A DNA stretch of 64,000 nucleotides from Methanobacteriota archaeon (lineage in GTDB: Archaea > Halobacteriota > Methanomicrobia > Methanomicrobiales > Methanoculleaceae). Location: the NCBI GenBank assembly GCA_016841955.1, contig JAENYE010000001.1:869803-933802 (forward strand). Direction: 5' to 3'. The position numbers were made by a program, and so were the translations under genes. Each line of letters opens with the position of its first letter. Positions within the stretch are counted from its first letter, which is position 1. Under the pieces are notes generated by a model that was not told the DNA's origin, did no database searches, and saw only the letters and a list, made by a program, of their open reading frames with translations. This document shows, one piece after another, positions 1 through 7,784 of this stretch.

Positions 1-113
1 TCGATCCACTCGTTGATCACGATCATCCCGTCCGGGGTCTTCTCCGCGGCCCGCATCTCCATGACCTCGCCGGTCTTTCCAGGATCCCAGGTAAAGATAC
101 TCATGAACTGCAT
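1..113 (-). CDS. DUF3303-like small protein, N-terminal part only
   Basis: The gene reads off the left edge of the window, so only the first 37 or so residues are present. They begin MQFMSIFTWDPGK and continue with an acidic stretch containing EVMEMRAAEK. This opening (Met, short strand, TWDP, then a helix with E and R) resembles the small alpha/beta proteins filed as DUF3303; that match is from memory and unverified. The start at 113 could also be the in-frame ATG at 104. A TATA-like sequence and a perfect palindrome lie upstream. Confidence 0.6.
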   Translation of the reverse strand, partial: MQFMSIFTWDPGKTGEVMEMRAAEKTPDGMIVINEWI

Positions 114-138
114 GGTATGGACCACCCTTTCCGTGTCG

Positions 139-158
139 CGCCCCGGCATGCCGGGGCG
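139..158. repeat. Perfect 20-bp palindrome in the leader of the first gene
   Basis: The sequence CGCCCCGGC-AT-GCCGGGGCG is an exact palindrome. It lies 25 bp upstream of the start codon at 113, between that start and the TATA-like box near 188. It could be a hairpin in the mRNA leader or an operator. The rest of 195-471 shows no convincing gene; the reading frame there on the plus strand has the arginine/serine-rich look of a shadow frame. Confidence 0.5.
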
Positions 159-182
159 GGCAGTCGGCGTCAACGGTCTCCC

Positions 183-194
183 GGTATAAATACC
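183..194 (-). promoter_or_regulatory. TATA box for the gene at 1-113
   Basis: GGTATAAATACC (its complement is GGTATTTATACC) fits an archaeal TATA box. Transcription leftwards would start about 25 bp away, near 160, giving a leader of roughly 45 bases that begins at the palindrome. Confidence 0.4.
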
Positions 195-471
195 TGGTGC
201 AGGGCAGGATCGTCCGCTACGGCTGCTGCCCCGTCCTCTCCTTCACGGTGGCGGAGATGAGCATGGCGATGAGGACGACCTGCCAGAGGTTCGGGGTTCC
301 TTCCCGGTTACCGGGCTCGATGCAGGTCCGCTCTCCCGGCGCCGGGCCGTCTGCAGGTGCCGGCATGGCAGGCACGACGCGGGCCGTTCACCGTTCCGGG
401 CAATCTTCCTTGCGGTCGACTTCCTCTGCCCGCCGAAAAAGAGTATCCGTTCCCCGAACCACCGTCCGGGG

Positions 472-963
472 TTACCTCCGCCGGGGCCGCGTCTCGACGC
501 GCTCCGTCGTGACGACCTCGGATGGTGGGGGCTCCTCCCGCTTCATGGCCTCCGCCTCCTCCCGGGTAGGAGGGGTCATGGTTCCGGCCGACTCGATCAG
601 GCTGTAGTCCGCTTCCCGGGGCCAGTTGTCCTCCTCGAAGCCCGGCTCGTCGTCCAGCCGCCGCTTGTCGATGTTCACGACAAAGTTGTCGTCACCCGAG
701 TGGTAGATCACGGCCTCCGGCGGGATGGCGAACCTCTTTGCCGCCATGCCGAGCACGCCGCCGTACCTGAGCACCAGGTACTGCACCTTGCCCTCGGGGA
801 ACCCGATCCGCATATCCGAGATCTCCCCGAGGTCGTCTCCCTGCGGGTTGATCACGTTCTTGTCCAGGATTTCGTCGGCCGACATGAACCATTCTTCGCC
901 GGCCATCCGCGTCCTGCGTTCCAGAATTACTTCCGATCTCTCCTGCATCTTCTTCGCCTCCAT
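472..963 (-). CDS. PRC-barrel domain protein
   Basis: 163 residues. Residues about 27-100 form a PRC-barrel: MSADEILDKNVINPQGDDLGEI followed by the strand-rich segment YLVLRYGGVLGMAAKRFAIP is the typical pattern of these small beta-barrels. The rest is a charged tail rich in Glu, Pro and Arg. PRC-barrel proteins of this size are common in methanogens, often as adaptors in RNA or photosystem-like assemblies, but the specific role is unknown. The gene stands alone between two intergenic gaps. The start MEAKKMQERSE could be shortened to Met6 or Met20. Confidence 0.8.
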   Translation of the reverse strand: MEAKKMQERSEVILERRTRMAGEEWFMSADEILDKNVINPQGDDLGEISDMRIGFPEGKVQYLVLRYGGVLGMAAKRFAIPPEAVIYHSGDDNFVVNIDKRRLDDEPGFEEDNWPREADYSLIESAGTMTPPTREEAEAMKREEPPPSEVVTTERVETRPRRR

Positions 964-1127
964 CGCCCCCTACCGGGGGCGTGCACTGAGTGCCGAGAGT
1001 CCTTAAAATGATTTGCACCTGCATGCCGGGAGCCCGCCCGGCCGCCGGGCTGGTGCGCCCCCGGGCCGGATGAACTCCCGGGCGGCTTTTATTCGGCCCA
1101 AGGAACCATCTATGGGCCCCGAACCAA

Positions 1128-1460
1128 ATGGATGAGATTATTACCGGGTGCGTCAATCCCCTCTTTATGGGGCCTACTGTCAGACTGGATCTCACCACGA
1201 TCCTCGAGGCAACGGGCGAGTTGCAACACTTTCTCGACCTGGGCGCCGCCCGCCTGCGGGTGGAAGGGCCGTTACCGGAAGAAGATTCGGAAGCGCTGAT
1301 CTTTTCGATAGCCGACGAACTTGAGGACCACCTGCGGGCGATGCGCGGCCGGCAGGGGTCCGCCAGCATCAACGATCTCCGGGTCTGGACCCGGGCCTGG
1401 ATCGACGGGCAGCAGGAGGCACTCGTGGAAGGATCTCTGCAGGGCGGAGGCCCGGGATAA
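1128..1460 (+). CDS. Conserved-looking hypothetical protein, 110 aa
   Basis: A soluble, acidic 110-residue protein with no family I recognise. It has alternating hydrophobic and charged helices (LDLTTILEATGEL, IADELEDHLRAMRG) and a Gly-rich tail. Codon use is like the neighbours, with strong G/C in third positions, which supports coding. The ATG lies 40 bp after a TTTTATT sequence that may be the TATA box. There is no clear operon partner. Confidence 0.6.
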   Translation: MDEIITGCVNPLFMGPTVRLDLTTILEATGELQHFLDLGAARLRVEGPLPEEDSEALIFSIADELEDHLRAMRGRQGSASINDLRVWTRAWIDGQQEALVEGSLQGGGPG

Positions 1461-1577
1461 CCACCCCGGGCGCGCAGGGAGTAACGCCCCGGTACGGGAG
1501 GCGGGACCCGCATCGGCTCTGCTCCCGGGGGGAGTGGCACCTCCGGCGGGCCTTATGATTTATCATCACCCGCAGCA

Positions 1578-2075
1578 ATGCGGCCCCCGATGCCTCACTT
1601 CGACCTCTTCTTCAAGACCGAAGAACTGCGACGGAGGCTTGAGCCGCACCTCCGGCTCGTCCCGCCGTACTTCGAGTTCACCATTCGGATCGGCACCCCG
1701 GAGGTCCGCTACTTCGAACAGAAGGATCCGATGTGGAAGGGCTTCCCCTTCCCGGTTCCGGAACATACCGTCTACGTCTTCGACGACGCGATCCCCGCCC
1801 GGGCGCTCGGGGGCGGGATGAATATGCGGGCGAGCGTCCGGGTCACGCGCGAGGACAGCGATGACGAGGCGCTGGTCCTCCGTATCTGGCACGAGGTCCT
1901 GCACGCTATCGGGCAGCCGGCGGACGATATGGCCCGGCGAGCGGGCGAGTGGCAGACCGTGGCCGAACGGCTCATGTGGGCGGCCTGGCAGTCGCTCTCC
2001 CGGCCGGTGGACGTGCCGTTCTGGCACCGGAAGTTTTACTCGTGGCTGACGGAGCGGGCGGCGAGCGGGAGGTAG
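1578..2075 (+). CDS. Putative zinc metalloprotease-like protein (HExxH)
   Basis: 165 residues, with no signal peptide or membrane segment. Residues about 103-115 read WHEVLHAIGQPADD: the HExxH zinc motif followed by Gly three residues after the second His, like the start of a metzincin signature, but the usual third ligand position holds Ala, with Asp next to it. A helix containing EWQTVAERL follows and could supply another acidic ligand. The N-terminal half is strand-rich. Activity is unproven. Translation may start at Met5, 12 bp downstream. Confidence 0.65.
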   Translation: MRPPMPHFDLFFKTEELRRRLEPHLRLVPPYFEFTIRIGTPEVRYFEQKDPMWKGFPFPVPEHTVYVFDDAIPARALGGGMNMRASVRVTREDSDDEALVLRIWHEVLHAIGQPADDMARRAGEWQTVAERLMWAAWQSLSRPVDVPFWHRKFYSWLTERAASGR

Positions 2076-2177
2076 GGCCCCTCCGGTCCCGGGTATGCGT
2101 GCGGGGTTACCGTTATTGTATGAAGGAAATATTTTTCGATTATCCGAAACGAAATGTCCCGGGGTGAGACCGGCAGC

Positions 2178-4292
2178 ATGAAGATGAGCGTTCGCCAGGA
2201 CTGCAAACGGCAACCTGCGGTTGAAGGCTCCGGCGGGCGCAGAGCCCCCGGGGAGGCCGACCGATGGATGGACGAAACACTTGAGTACCGGGGGAAGGAA
2301 TACTCATGGGCACATGCCCTCCTCCCGAGGACCGGGGAGAGGACGAAATCCTCCACAGAGAATACAAGAGGGTACCGGATGGCAGGAAACGAGCGCAAGA
2401 ACCCGGTGGTCCCGGTCATCGCCGGTGTGGCAATGAATGTAGCCGGGCGCAACCTGGTGGAAGAGGAGCCGGAGAGGGTACTGGAAGAGCTGGAGAAGAT
2501 CGTCAATCGAAGTCCGGCCGTTGCGTTTCTCTGGCGTGCGACGGAGGGATGGCCGGTCGAATTCGTATCCGAAAACGTCCGCCAGTTCGGCTATACGCCG
2601 GCGGATTTCACATCGGGCCGCATTCTCTACGCCCGGATCATCCACCCCCAGGACCTGGAACGGGTAACGGCGGAGGTCTTCCGGTACAGCCGCGAAGGGC
2701 GCGACGAGTTCGTTCACGAGTACCGGATTCTCACGGCCTCCGGCGAAGTCCGCTGGCTTGACGATCGGACCTGGATCCGCCGCGATCAAAACGGCGCCGT
2801 CACCCACTACCAGGGGGTCGTGCTCGACGTAACCGAGCGCAAACGGGCGGAGGAGGCGCTGCGGGAGAGCGAGGAGCGCTACCGCTCCCTGATCGAGCTC
2901 ATGCCGGAAGCCATCGCCGTACACCGGGACGGAACCATCATCTACGTGAATCCTGCCTGCGTCCGGATCGCAGGCGGGAAGAGTCCCGAAGACCTCGTGG
3001 GCAGATCGATTTACCAGTTCGTTCACCCTGAGTTCCGCGATCTCGTCGCCGAGCGTGTCATCCGGCAGCAGCAGGGGGGCACAATCTCCCCACCGATCGA
3101 AGAGAAATTCCTGACCCTCGACGGCAGAACCCGCTGGGTCGAAATCACCGGGGCCCCTATGTTCTACCAGGGCCAGCCTGCGAATCTGGCTATTTTCCGG
3201 GACATCTCTGACCGAAAACTGGCGGAGGAGAGGATCCGGCAAGCAGAGCACCGCAGCGCCGTCCTTCTCGGTGCCATCCCCGACCTGATGTTCGTCCTTT
3301 CCCGTGAGGGGGAATACCGGGACTTTCAGGTACCGGATGTACGTCTGCTCGCGCTTCCCCCCGATGAGATCATCGGCAAAAACATTCGCGATGTAGGGTT
3401 TTCTCCGGAATCCCTGGACGTCATCCTGCAGATGGTCCGCAGAGCGATCGATACCCGGGAGCTCCAGCGTGTAGAGTACGAGCTCGCGGTGCCGTCGGGA
3501 ATCAGGCAGTTTGAGGCACGTCTGCTGGCGCTGAACGACCAGGAGGTTCTCTGCATCGTCCGCGACATTACCGACCAAAAACGGGTGGAGGAGGCGCTCC
3601 GGCGCCACACCGACGACCTCATCCGTCTGCACCGGCAACTGGAAGCCTCAAACCGGGAGGCGAACCTCTACCTCGACATCCTCACCCACGACATCGGGAA
3701 CACCGAGAACGTCGCGAACCTCTACGCCGACCTGCTCATCGAGTCCCTGGAGGGAGAGGAGGCCCGGTACGCGGAGCAGTTGCAGCGCAGCATCCGGAAG
3801 AGCATCGAGATCCTGCGCACCGTCTCCACCATCCGCCGGATTCATCAGGCATCCCCTGAGCTCAAGCCGATGGACCTCGACGCGGTCATCCGGAGGGCGA
3901 TCGAGGCCTTCCCGGGCGGCACCTTCCGCTACGAAGGGACACAGTACCGGGTCATGGCGGACGATCTGCTCTCCGTGGTCTTCAACAACCTGATCGGCAA
4001 CGTCGTCAGGTTCGGCGGTCCCGAAGTCGTAGTCACCGTCCGGGTCGAGGAAGAGGACGGGTCCGTCGTGGTAACGGTCGCGGACACCGGTCCCGGCGTC
4101 CCGGACGACGAGAAGGACGCGATCTTCCACCGCTACGAAGAGCAGAAACGGGGCGTCGGCGAAGGGCTCGGGCTCTACCTCGTGCAGATCCTCGCCGAGC
4201 GGTACGGGGGGCGGGTCTGGGTCGAGGACCGCATACCGGGCCACCCGGAGGAAGGGGCGGCATTCCGGTTTACGCTCGGGGTTGCCGGGTAG
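2178..4292 (+). CDS. Multi-PAS sensor histidine kinase
   Basis: A cytoplasmic signalling protein with three PAS domains (roughly residues 95-225, 230-350 and 360-470 from this start), each ending in a coiled DITDxKR-type linker. A kinase region follows with phospho-acceptor helix LDILTHDIGN, N box FNNLIGN and G boxes DTGPGVPDDE and GEGLGLYL. The H box has THDIGN instead of the usual SHELRTP, a variant common in methanogen PAS kinases. No transmembrane helix is seen. Three starts are possible: ATG 2154 (no ribosome site), ATG 2178 (GGTGAG upstream, chosen) and ATG 2379 (GAGGG upstream, just before the first PAS). No response regulator is adjacent. Confidence 0.88.
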   Translation: MKMSVRQDCKRQPAVEGSGGRRAPGEADRWMDETLEYRGKEYSWAHALLPRTGERTKSSTENTRGYRMAGNERKNPVVPVIAGVAMNVAGRNLVEEEPERVLEELEKIVNRSPAVAFLWRATEGWPVEFVSENVRQFGYTPADFTSGRILYARIIHPQDLERVTAEVFRYSREGRDEFVHEYRILTASGEVRWLDDRTWIRRDQNGAVTHYQGVVLDVTERKRAEEALRESEERYRSLIELMPEAIAVHRDGTIIYVNPACVRIAGGKSPEDLVGRSIYQFVHPEFRDLVAERVIRQQQGGTISPPIEEKFLTLDGRTRWVEITGAPMFYQGQPANLAIFRDISDRKLAEERIRQAEHRSAVLLGAIPDLMFVLSREGEYRDFQVPDVRLLALPPDEIIGKNIRDVGFSPESLDVILQMVRRAIDTRELQRVEYELAVPSGIRQFEARLLALNDQEVLCIVRDITDQKRVEEALRRHTDDLIRLHRQLEASNREANLYLDILTHDIGNTENVANLYADLLIESLEGEEARYAEQLQRSIRKSIEILRTVSTIRRIHQASPELKPMDLDAVIRRAIEAFPGGTFRYEGTQYRVMADDLLSVVFNNLIGNVVRFGGPEVVVTVRVEEEDGSVVVTVADTGPGVPDDEKDAIFHRYEEQKRGVGEGLGLYLVQILAERYGGRVWVEDRIPGHPEEGAAFRFTLGVAG

Positions 4293-4322
4293 GGCGGCTG
4301 AAGCGCGGGCTGTAACCCGCCT

Positions 4323-5123
4323 TCATACGACGATCCACCCAACGCTTGGCAGTAGTATCGTCAAACCAAGCATCACCGCCGCCGCTACCCTCTCTCCTTT
4401 TGTTTCGGCTGTCATTCCCACCGCGATCAGCGACGGCACGAGCAGCCCGAGCGCGAACCCCCCGAGGTGCGCGTACACGTTGATGTTTTTGGTGCGCAGG
4501 TCGAGAAGGATGAAGGCTATTACCGGGATAAGGCTGAGGAACGTCATCGAGAGGAGGGCGAATGCCAGCCGGTATGTGTCGCGGTTCGGGCTCTCAAGTA
4601 TTGTCGTGTAGGCCCAGCCGAGCATCAGAAAGACGAGCAGGCCAAACAGTGCATAGCTTATCCCGGAAAACCCGGACGCCCATGCTATCCCCATGATCCT
4701 GGCGGACCAGATAGAGATCCCGGAGATCGCGAACGGGAGCAGGAGGAAGAAGACGAGGTAGGTTGCCAGAAAGAATTTCGGGGGCATCCGGTAGCCGATT
4801 GCGGGCAGGACGATCGTGCCGGCGAGGAAGACGGCGACAAGCAGGGAGATCGTGGTGAGAAGGTTGTTTGCGATGTGTGTCGGGTCGAATGGGTTGTGCA
4901 TGTAGTTGCTCAGGAGCATGCTCGAGGGATTCGGCGTGGTCATGTTGAGGTAGATGTAGTCGAGGGTGAAGCCTGCCGGGATGATGTAGAGGATCGAGTG
5001 CTGGAAAAAGACGAGCAACGCCGCTATTCCGACAACAAAACCGAAGAAGTAAACATACTCCGATCTCGGGACGGTTTTCGCATACCCGAGGATAAAGGCG
5101 AGGTTCCCGCCGACGGAGGCCAT
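4323..5123 (-). CDS. Rhomboid-family intramembrane serine protease
   Basis: 266 residues, hydrophobic throughout, with about six to seven transmembrane helices. The catalytic pair of rhomboids is visible: GFSGISYALFG (GxSG serine, helix 4) and NVYAHLGGFALG (histidine plus GG, helix 6). HIANNL in an earlier helix fits the conserved Asn/His positions of helix 2. The long extracytoplasmic loop LDYIYLNMTTPNPSS may recognise substrate. It is convergent with the sensor kinase, with the stop codons about 30 bp apart. Substrate unknown. Confidence 0.82.
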   Translation of the reverse strand: MASVGGNLAFILGYAKTVPRSEYVYFFGFVVGIAALLVFFQHSILYIIPAGFTLDYIYLNMTTPNPSSMLLSNYMHNPFDPTHIANNLLTTISLLVAVFLAGTIVLPAIGYRMPPKFFLATYLVFFLLLPFAISGISIWSARIMGIAWASGFSGISYALFGLLVFLMLGWAYTTILESPNRDTYRLAFALLSMTFLSLIPVIAFILLDLRTKNINVYAHLGGFALGLLVPSLIAVGMTAETKGERVAAAVMLGLTILLPSVGWIVV

Positions 5124-5199
5124 TAAGATGGTAGTCGTCTGAGATCCGGATAAGGATTTCCTTTTTGGGTATTGGCTGAATTCGTGTGAGATGAGGGCT

Positions 5200-5260
5200 C
5201 ATACGGCCACACGGCATCGCCCTTTAGAGTTCATTCACCGGGGAGGTCGGGTGCCGACGG
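5200..5260. repeat. Intergenic repeat, short copy C
   Basis: The stretch GGCATCGCCCTTTAGAGTTC with the following ACCGGGGAGGTCGGGTGCCG aligns with 6745-6785 and, more weakly, with 8385-8420. It is the third and shortest copy of a dispersed intergenic sequence. It lies upstream of the rhomboid gene, with no open frame of its own. Confidence 0.45.
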
Positions 5261-5326
5261 GCCGCTCCGGTGCGTCGCCCTGGCCTCCTTGCGTCTCCCG
5301 GGCGTCGCCGCCGCGAACTACTAACA

Positions 5327-5347
5327 TCTACTAAATTAGTATTTCAC
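5327..5347. repeat. 21-bp element with TACTAA-TTAGTA palindrome, copy 1
   Basis: TCTACTAAATTAGTATTTCAC contains the inverted repeat TACTAA-A-TTAGTA. A near-identical copy (one extra A) lies at 7389-7410. Both lie on the 3' side of minus-strand genes. It may be an excision scar, a transposon end or a shared terminator/processing site. Confidence 0.6.
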
Positions 5348-5390
5348 GAAGCGCTGAAACGGGGTTGCTGTCCCTGATAGGCGGTCCCGG

Positions 5391-5612
5391 TCAGCGCTTC
5401 GTTTTGCGGTCGATTTCTTCGGTCGCCGCCTTGAAATCCTTTAAATAGTTCTCAATCGACCTGTCGGCGTCGCGAAGGGTCATGTTCTTGTTGCAGCCGC
5501 CGCAAACGATCGGTTTGTTGTCTCTAAAGTGCTCGACCGTAATCTGAAGCGCAGAACCGCAGTCCGGGCACCTTATTGTTGTTACAACCCGGCTTCTATC
5601 GACCATACTCAT
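5391..5612 (-). CDS. Small zinc-ribbon protein
   Basis: 73 residues. Two Cys pairs, CPDCG (about residues 15-18) and CGGCN (about 37-40), form a classic zinc ribbon. A basic, helical C-terminal tail (YLKDFKAATEEIDRKTKR) follows. The protein could bind nucleic acid or act as a transcription accessory, but nothing nearby decides this. The start could also be Met3. Confidence 0.78.
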   Translation of the reverse strand: MSMVDRSRVVTTIRCPDCGSALQITVEHFRDNKPIVCGGCNKNMTLRDADRSIENYLKDFKAATEEIDRKTKR

Positions 5613-5746
5613 AATTATGGCCGCTGATGGAATAGTTTTTCGATACCCGGCTTTTTTAACTATCTAATCCTGCCCGGGCTGATTCATGGTGCACTCTTCC
5701 CGCCTCCGCCACGGATATGGGCAAGGGTATGCTGATACCGACGAGC

Positions 5747-5878
5747 TTAAACCGGATTGCCGCAATCACGCCGAAACAGTTCCTCGGCAGAGCAAGCGGC
5801 GGGTTCTCGGTAGCCCTGAACCTCGGCCAGTTTGACCACACCCCGGCAGCTCACGCAGTCCTGAAACCCGTACGACAT
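5747..5878 (-). CDS. Small cysteine-rich protein, 43 aa
   Basis: A 43-residue frame starts three bases after the stop of the nucleotidyltransferase gene, with GGGTGAGGG just before its ATG. The product opens MSYGFQDCVSCRGVV and ends FRRDCGNPV. Cys at positions 8, 11, 29 and 39 could bind one zinc. The ribosome site, the tight spacing and the Cys pattern argue for a real gene co-transcribed with the upstream regulator-like nucleotidyltransferase. I do not recognise the family. The rest of 5613-5746 shows nothing. Confidence 0.55.
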   Translation of the reverse strand: MSYGFQDCVSCRGVVKLAEVQGYREPAACSAEELFRRDCGNPV

Positions 5879-5881
5879 CCC

Positions 5882-6535
5882 TCACCCGCTAAGAACAATT
5901 CCCTGCCGGATACTATCGAAGAATGGGGCATCCTCGGTCTTTAATCGATAGGTTTCGTCCGGGGTATGGACGATCGGGGAGAACTCCCGCGAGAGGGCGA
6001 CCTGGTGCCGTTGCAGCATCTCCCGGACGGCTTCTTTTGCGGTGGTCTCGATATAGAGGTCGATATCGCTCGCAGACGTATCCTCCCCTCGTGCACAACT
6101 GCCGTAGAGTACGACGTTCGTCGTCACGCCCTGCAGGTCGCGGATGAGGGCCTGCAGTTCCAGGAGCGTGAACCAGATCTTCATTTGCCGGAGGAGGACG
6201 CTCTCCATCTTCGCCTGGTAAAAGGCGAGGTTTCCCACATCTTCACGGGTGACCAGATCCATTGCCTCCAGGTATTTGAGGTTTTTACTGACGAGCGAGA
6301 CATCGCGCTCCACCATCCGCGAGAGCTCCCGGACGTGGAATTTTTTTGTATACTCTCTTCCGAGGACGACGAGGAGGATCAATGACGACTTACGGAGGAG
6401 CGACCCGTATGCATCCAGGAAGTCCCAGGGGTGGAGGTCTCCGGCCGTCGCGGGCTCCGGCGTCTCATCGTCCGGGTGTCGCCGGTCGCGATCGTTATGT
6501 TGTTTTATATTCAACATATGTTGATTTTCTCTCAT
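5882..6535 (-). CDS. Winged-helix plus nucleotidyltransferase fusion protein
   Basis: 217 residues from the ATG at 6535. Residues about 45-115 form a winged helix (KKFHVRELSRMVERDVSLVSKN, then a wing with VTREDVGNLAFYQ). Residues about 130-215 form a minimal nucleotidyltransferase with GSCARGEDTSASDIDLYI, containing the GS and DxD metal site. Such fusions are common in archaea near toxin-antitoxin genes and may regulate themselves. The longer frame to 6628 lacks a ribosome site. The chosen ATG lies about 30 bp from a TATA-like CTTTATGTA, so the mRNA is probably leaderless. The start codon sits inside an 11-bp inverted repeat. Confidence 0.82.
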   Translation of the reverse strand: MRENQHMLNIKQHNDRDRRHPDDETPEPATAGDLHPWDFLDAYGSLLRKSSLILLVVLGREYTKKFHVRELSRMVERDVSLVSKNLKYLEAMDLVTREDVGNLAFYQAKMESVLLRQMKIWFTLLELQALIRDLQGVTTNVVLYGSCARGEDTSASDIDLYIETTAKEAVREMLQRHQVALSREFSPIVHTPDETYRLKTEDAPFFDSIRQGIVLSG

Positions 6536-6550
6536 CGTTTGTTGAATATA
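6506..6550. promoter_or_regulatory. Inverted repeat spanning a start codon, candidate operator
   Basis: TATATTCAACA at 6506-6516 is the exact inverse of TGTTGAATATA at 6540-6550, an 11-bp arm pair. The left arm also forms part of the 12-bp palindrome CAACATATGTTG. The ATG of the winged-helix nucleotidyltransferase lies between the arms. Autoregulation by the encoded winged helix would fit, but is inference. The right arm also survives in the duplicate at 8241-8280. Confidence 0.5.
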
Positions 6551-6785
6551 TGTCAAGGGTGTACATAAAGGTATCCGGATGGGGCTTTCTGTTTTGCACG
6601 GGAGTACCCGGGCGTGGTATTTGTGCAACAGGCTGCTGCATCAATTTTTTCCTGTTCTCACAACCGTATCATCGCCGATAAAGCGTGAGCTGGGCATTTG
6701 TGCAGGAGGTGCTTGCACGAATTATACATAACGACCATATCGCATCGCCCTCTGAAGTTCACTTTACCGGTAGACCGGGTGCAGG
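6521..6785. repeat. Intergenic repeat, copy A
   Basis: From the start codon of the nucleotidyltransferase outwards, this stretch matches 8241-8420 in order: CTCATCGTTTGTTGAATAT, then GGGGCT-CTGTTTTGCACGGG, TACCCGGGC, GGTATTTGTGCA and GTGCTTGCACGAAT. Copy A has about 80 extra bases between two GTGCA-containing segments. GTGCAGGAGGTGCTTGCAC is a small hairpin. The rest of 6786-6985 has a TATA-like CATATATAAC near 6858 and no supported gene. Confidence 0.6.
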
Positions 6786-6985
6786 ACCACAGTCCGGTGC
6801 CGGGAGCGGTTCTTCAGGTTCGGAGGGGTGGTTTTCCGGGCCGGGAGCGGCGACCCCCATATATAACAGTTGAATTGGCCGATTTTTCATTTACCCGGAG
6901 TTTTCTCGGCTGGTACAACGATAGGGATATGTATATGACGGAAAACGGTAAACAGAACCATTCAAAGACGTAGCGAGGTAACTGT

Positions 6986-7123
6986 ATGCCGACGAGCAAG
7001 AAACAATTGGAGAAACTAAACAGAGCAAAGAAGGCCAAGGCAGAAGAACTCGCGCAGCAGGCGGCTGCGGGTAGCCAGGCCGCCAAGAAGAAACTCAAGA
7101 AGCTCGAGAAAAAGATAAAGTGA
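6986..7123 (+). CDS. Very small lysine-rich protein, 45 aa
   Basis: A 45-residue frame with AGGT-type ribosome site (GCGAGGTAACTGT before the ATG). It begins MPTSKKQLEKLNRAKKAKAEEL and ends KKLKKLEKKIK. It is a single, strongly charged alpha-helix with about one third lysine, likely coiled or nucleic-acid binding. Helical codon periodicity and the tract CCGTTTTCCTTTTC just after the stop, a possible T-rich terminator, support a real gene. Function unknown. Confidence 0.6.
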   Translation: MPTSKKQLEKLNRAKKAKAEELAQQAAAGSQAAKKKLKKLEKKIK

Positions 7124-7242
7124 GCCGCCCGGAATTTCAAACCGTTTTCCTTTTCTCATTTATGGGCTGATACAAAGAAGTGCGAGCGGGTGTCCCTCTC
7201 CTGACAAAGGTGTTCTGGGACAACCATTCTATCACCTCGTTT

Positions 7243-7279
7243 ACAATATCTATCAGAATGTATCAAACTGATAGATTGT
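7243..7279. repeat. 12-bp stem inverted repeat
   Basis: ACAAT-AT-CTATCAG at 7243-7256 pairs with CTGATAGATTGT at 7268-7279, a 12-bp stem with a two-base bulge and an 11-base loop. It is in the 280-bp gap between the lysine-rich gene and the nucleotidyltransferase remnant operon, a gap with no other gene. It could be an operator or a bidirectional terminator. Confidence 0.45.
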
Positions 7280-7388
7280 GTTACTAAGGATCGAAGCAAT
7301 GAGTGAGATCTGCGGAGGAAGGATTAGCGGGGTTCCCCACTGTTTCACTCATCGGTGAAGGCTTTCACCGGGTTCAAAATAAATGACT

Positions 7389-7410
7389 TCTACTAAAATT
7401 AGTATTTCAC
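7389..7410. repeat. 22-bp element with TACTAA-TTAGTA palindrome, copy 2
   Basis: TCTACTAAAATTAGTATTTCAC matches 5327-5347 except for one added A. It begins exactly where the HepT-like frame at 7407-7466 is cut short, so the element may mark a deletion or insertion boundary. Confidence 0.6.
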
Positions 7411-7466
7411 AGATCGTTGTCGATCGCTTCCAGGATGTCGAGGAGCCGTTCATTCCCGTCCCTCAT
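7407..7466 (-). pseudogene. HepT (DUF86) remnant, first 19 codons
   Basis: The frame starts with an ATGA overlap to the stop of the upstream nucleotidyltransferase, as in intact MntA-HepT pairs. It encodes MRDGNERLLDILEAIDNDL and then stops. The opening MRD..ERLLDILEAI is the usual N-terminus of HEPN/DUF86 proteins of about 110 residues. Everything after residue 17 is missing and replaced by the TACTAA element. The toxin partner is therefore almost certainly dead. Confidence 0.7.
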
Positions 7467-7756
7467 AACGGCACTGCCTCTTTGAGTATCCGCTTTTTAT
7501 AGCGCTCCTTGAGTGCTGTCTCTGTCACCACGTCCACCCGGCAATCAAGGTCTTCCTCCAGGTCCTGGATGAGCGCGATGTGGTCGAGGAGGCTCCTGCC
7601 CGGCTCCAGCTCCACCAGGAGGTCGAGGTCGCTCTCCGGCCCGGTCTCTCCCCGGGCGACCGATCCGAAGACCCGCAGGTTTGTTGCCCCGTGCCGCCCG
7701 GCTATTGCGAGAATCCTGGACCGCTTTTTCCGGATCTGATCCAGCGTGACGGGCAT
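7463..7756 (-). CDS. MntA-type minimal nucleotidyltransferase (antitoxin)
   Basis: 97 residues, the usual length. GSVARGETGPESDLDLLVEL carries the GSxxRG and DxD signature of the minimal nucleotidyltransferase fold, and a third Asp is in DCRVDVVTE. In intact MntA-HepT modules this protein modifies the HEPN toxin with AMP and so blocks it (established for other systems). Here the HepT gene is reduced to a stub. The gene has a TATA box about 30 bp before its ATG, inside a small palindrome. Confidence 0.85.
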   Translation of the reverse strand: MPVTLDQIRKKRSRILAIAGRHGATNLRVFGSVARGETGPESDLDLLVELEPGRSLLDHIALIQDLEEDLDCRVDVVTETALKERYKKRILKEAVPL

Positions 7757-7784
7757 AGCTGTTCAATGCATTCTATCGGGAGCA

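Noticed and set aside
5717..5944. 75-residue plus-strand frame
   Set aside because: Antisense to the Cys-rich small gene and the end of the nucleotidyltransferase, which have ribosome sites.
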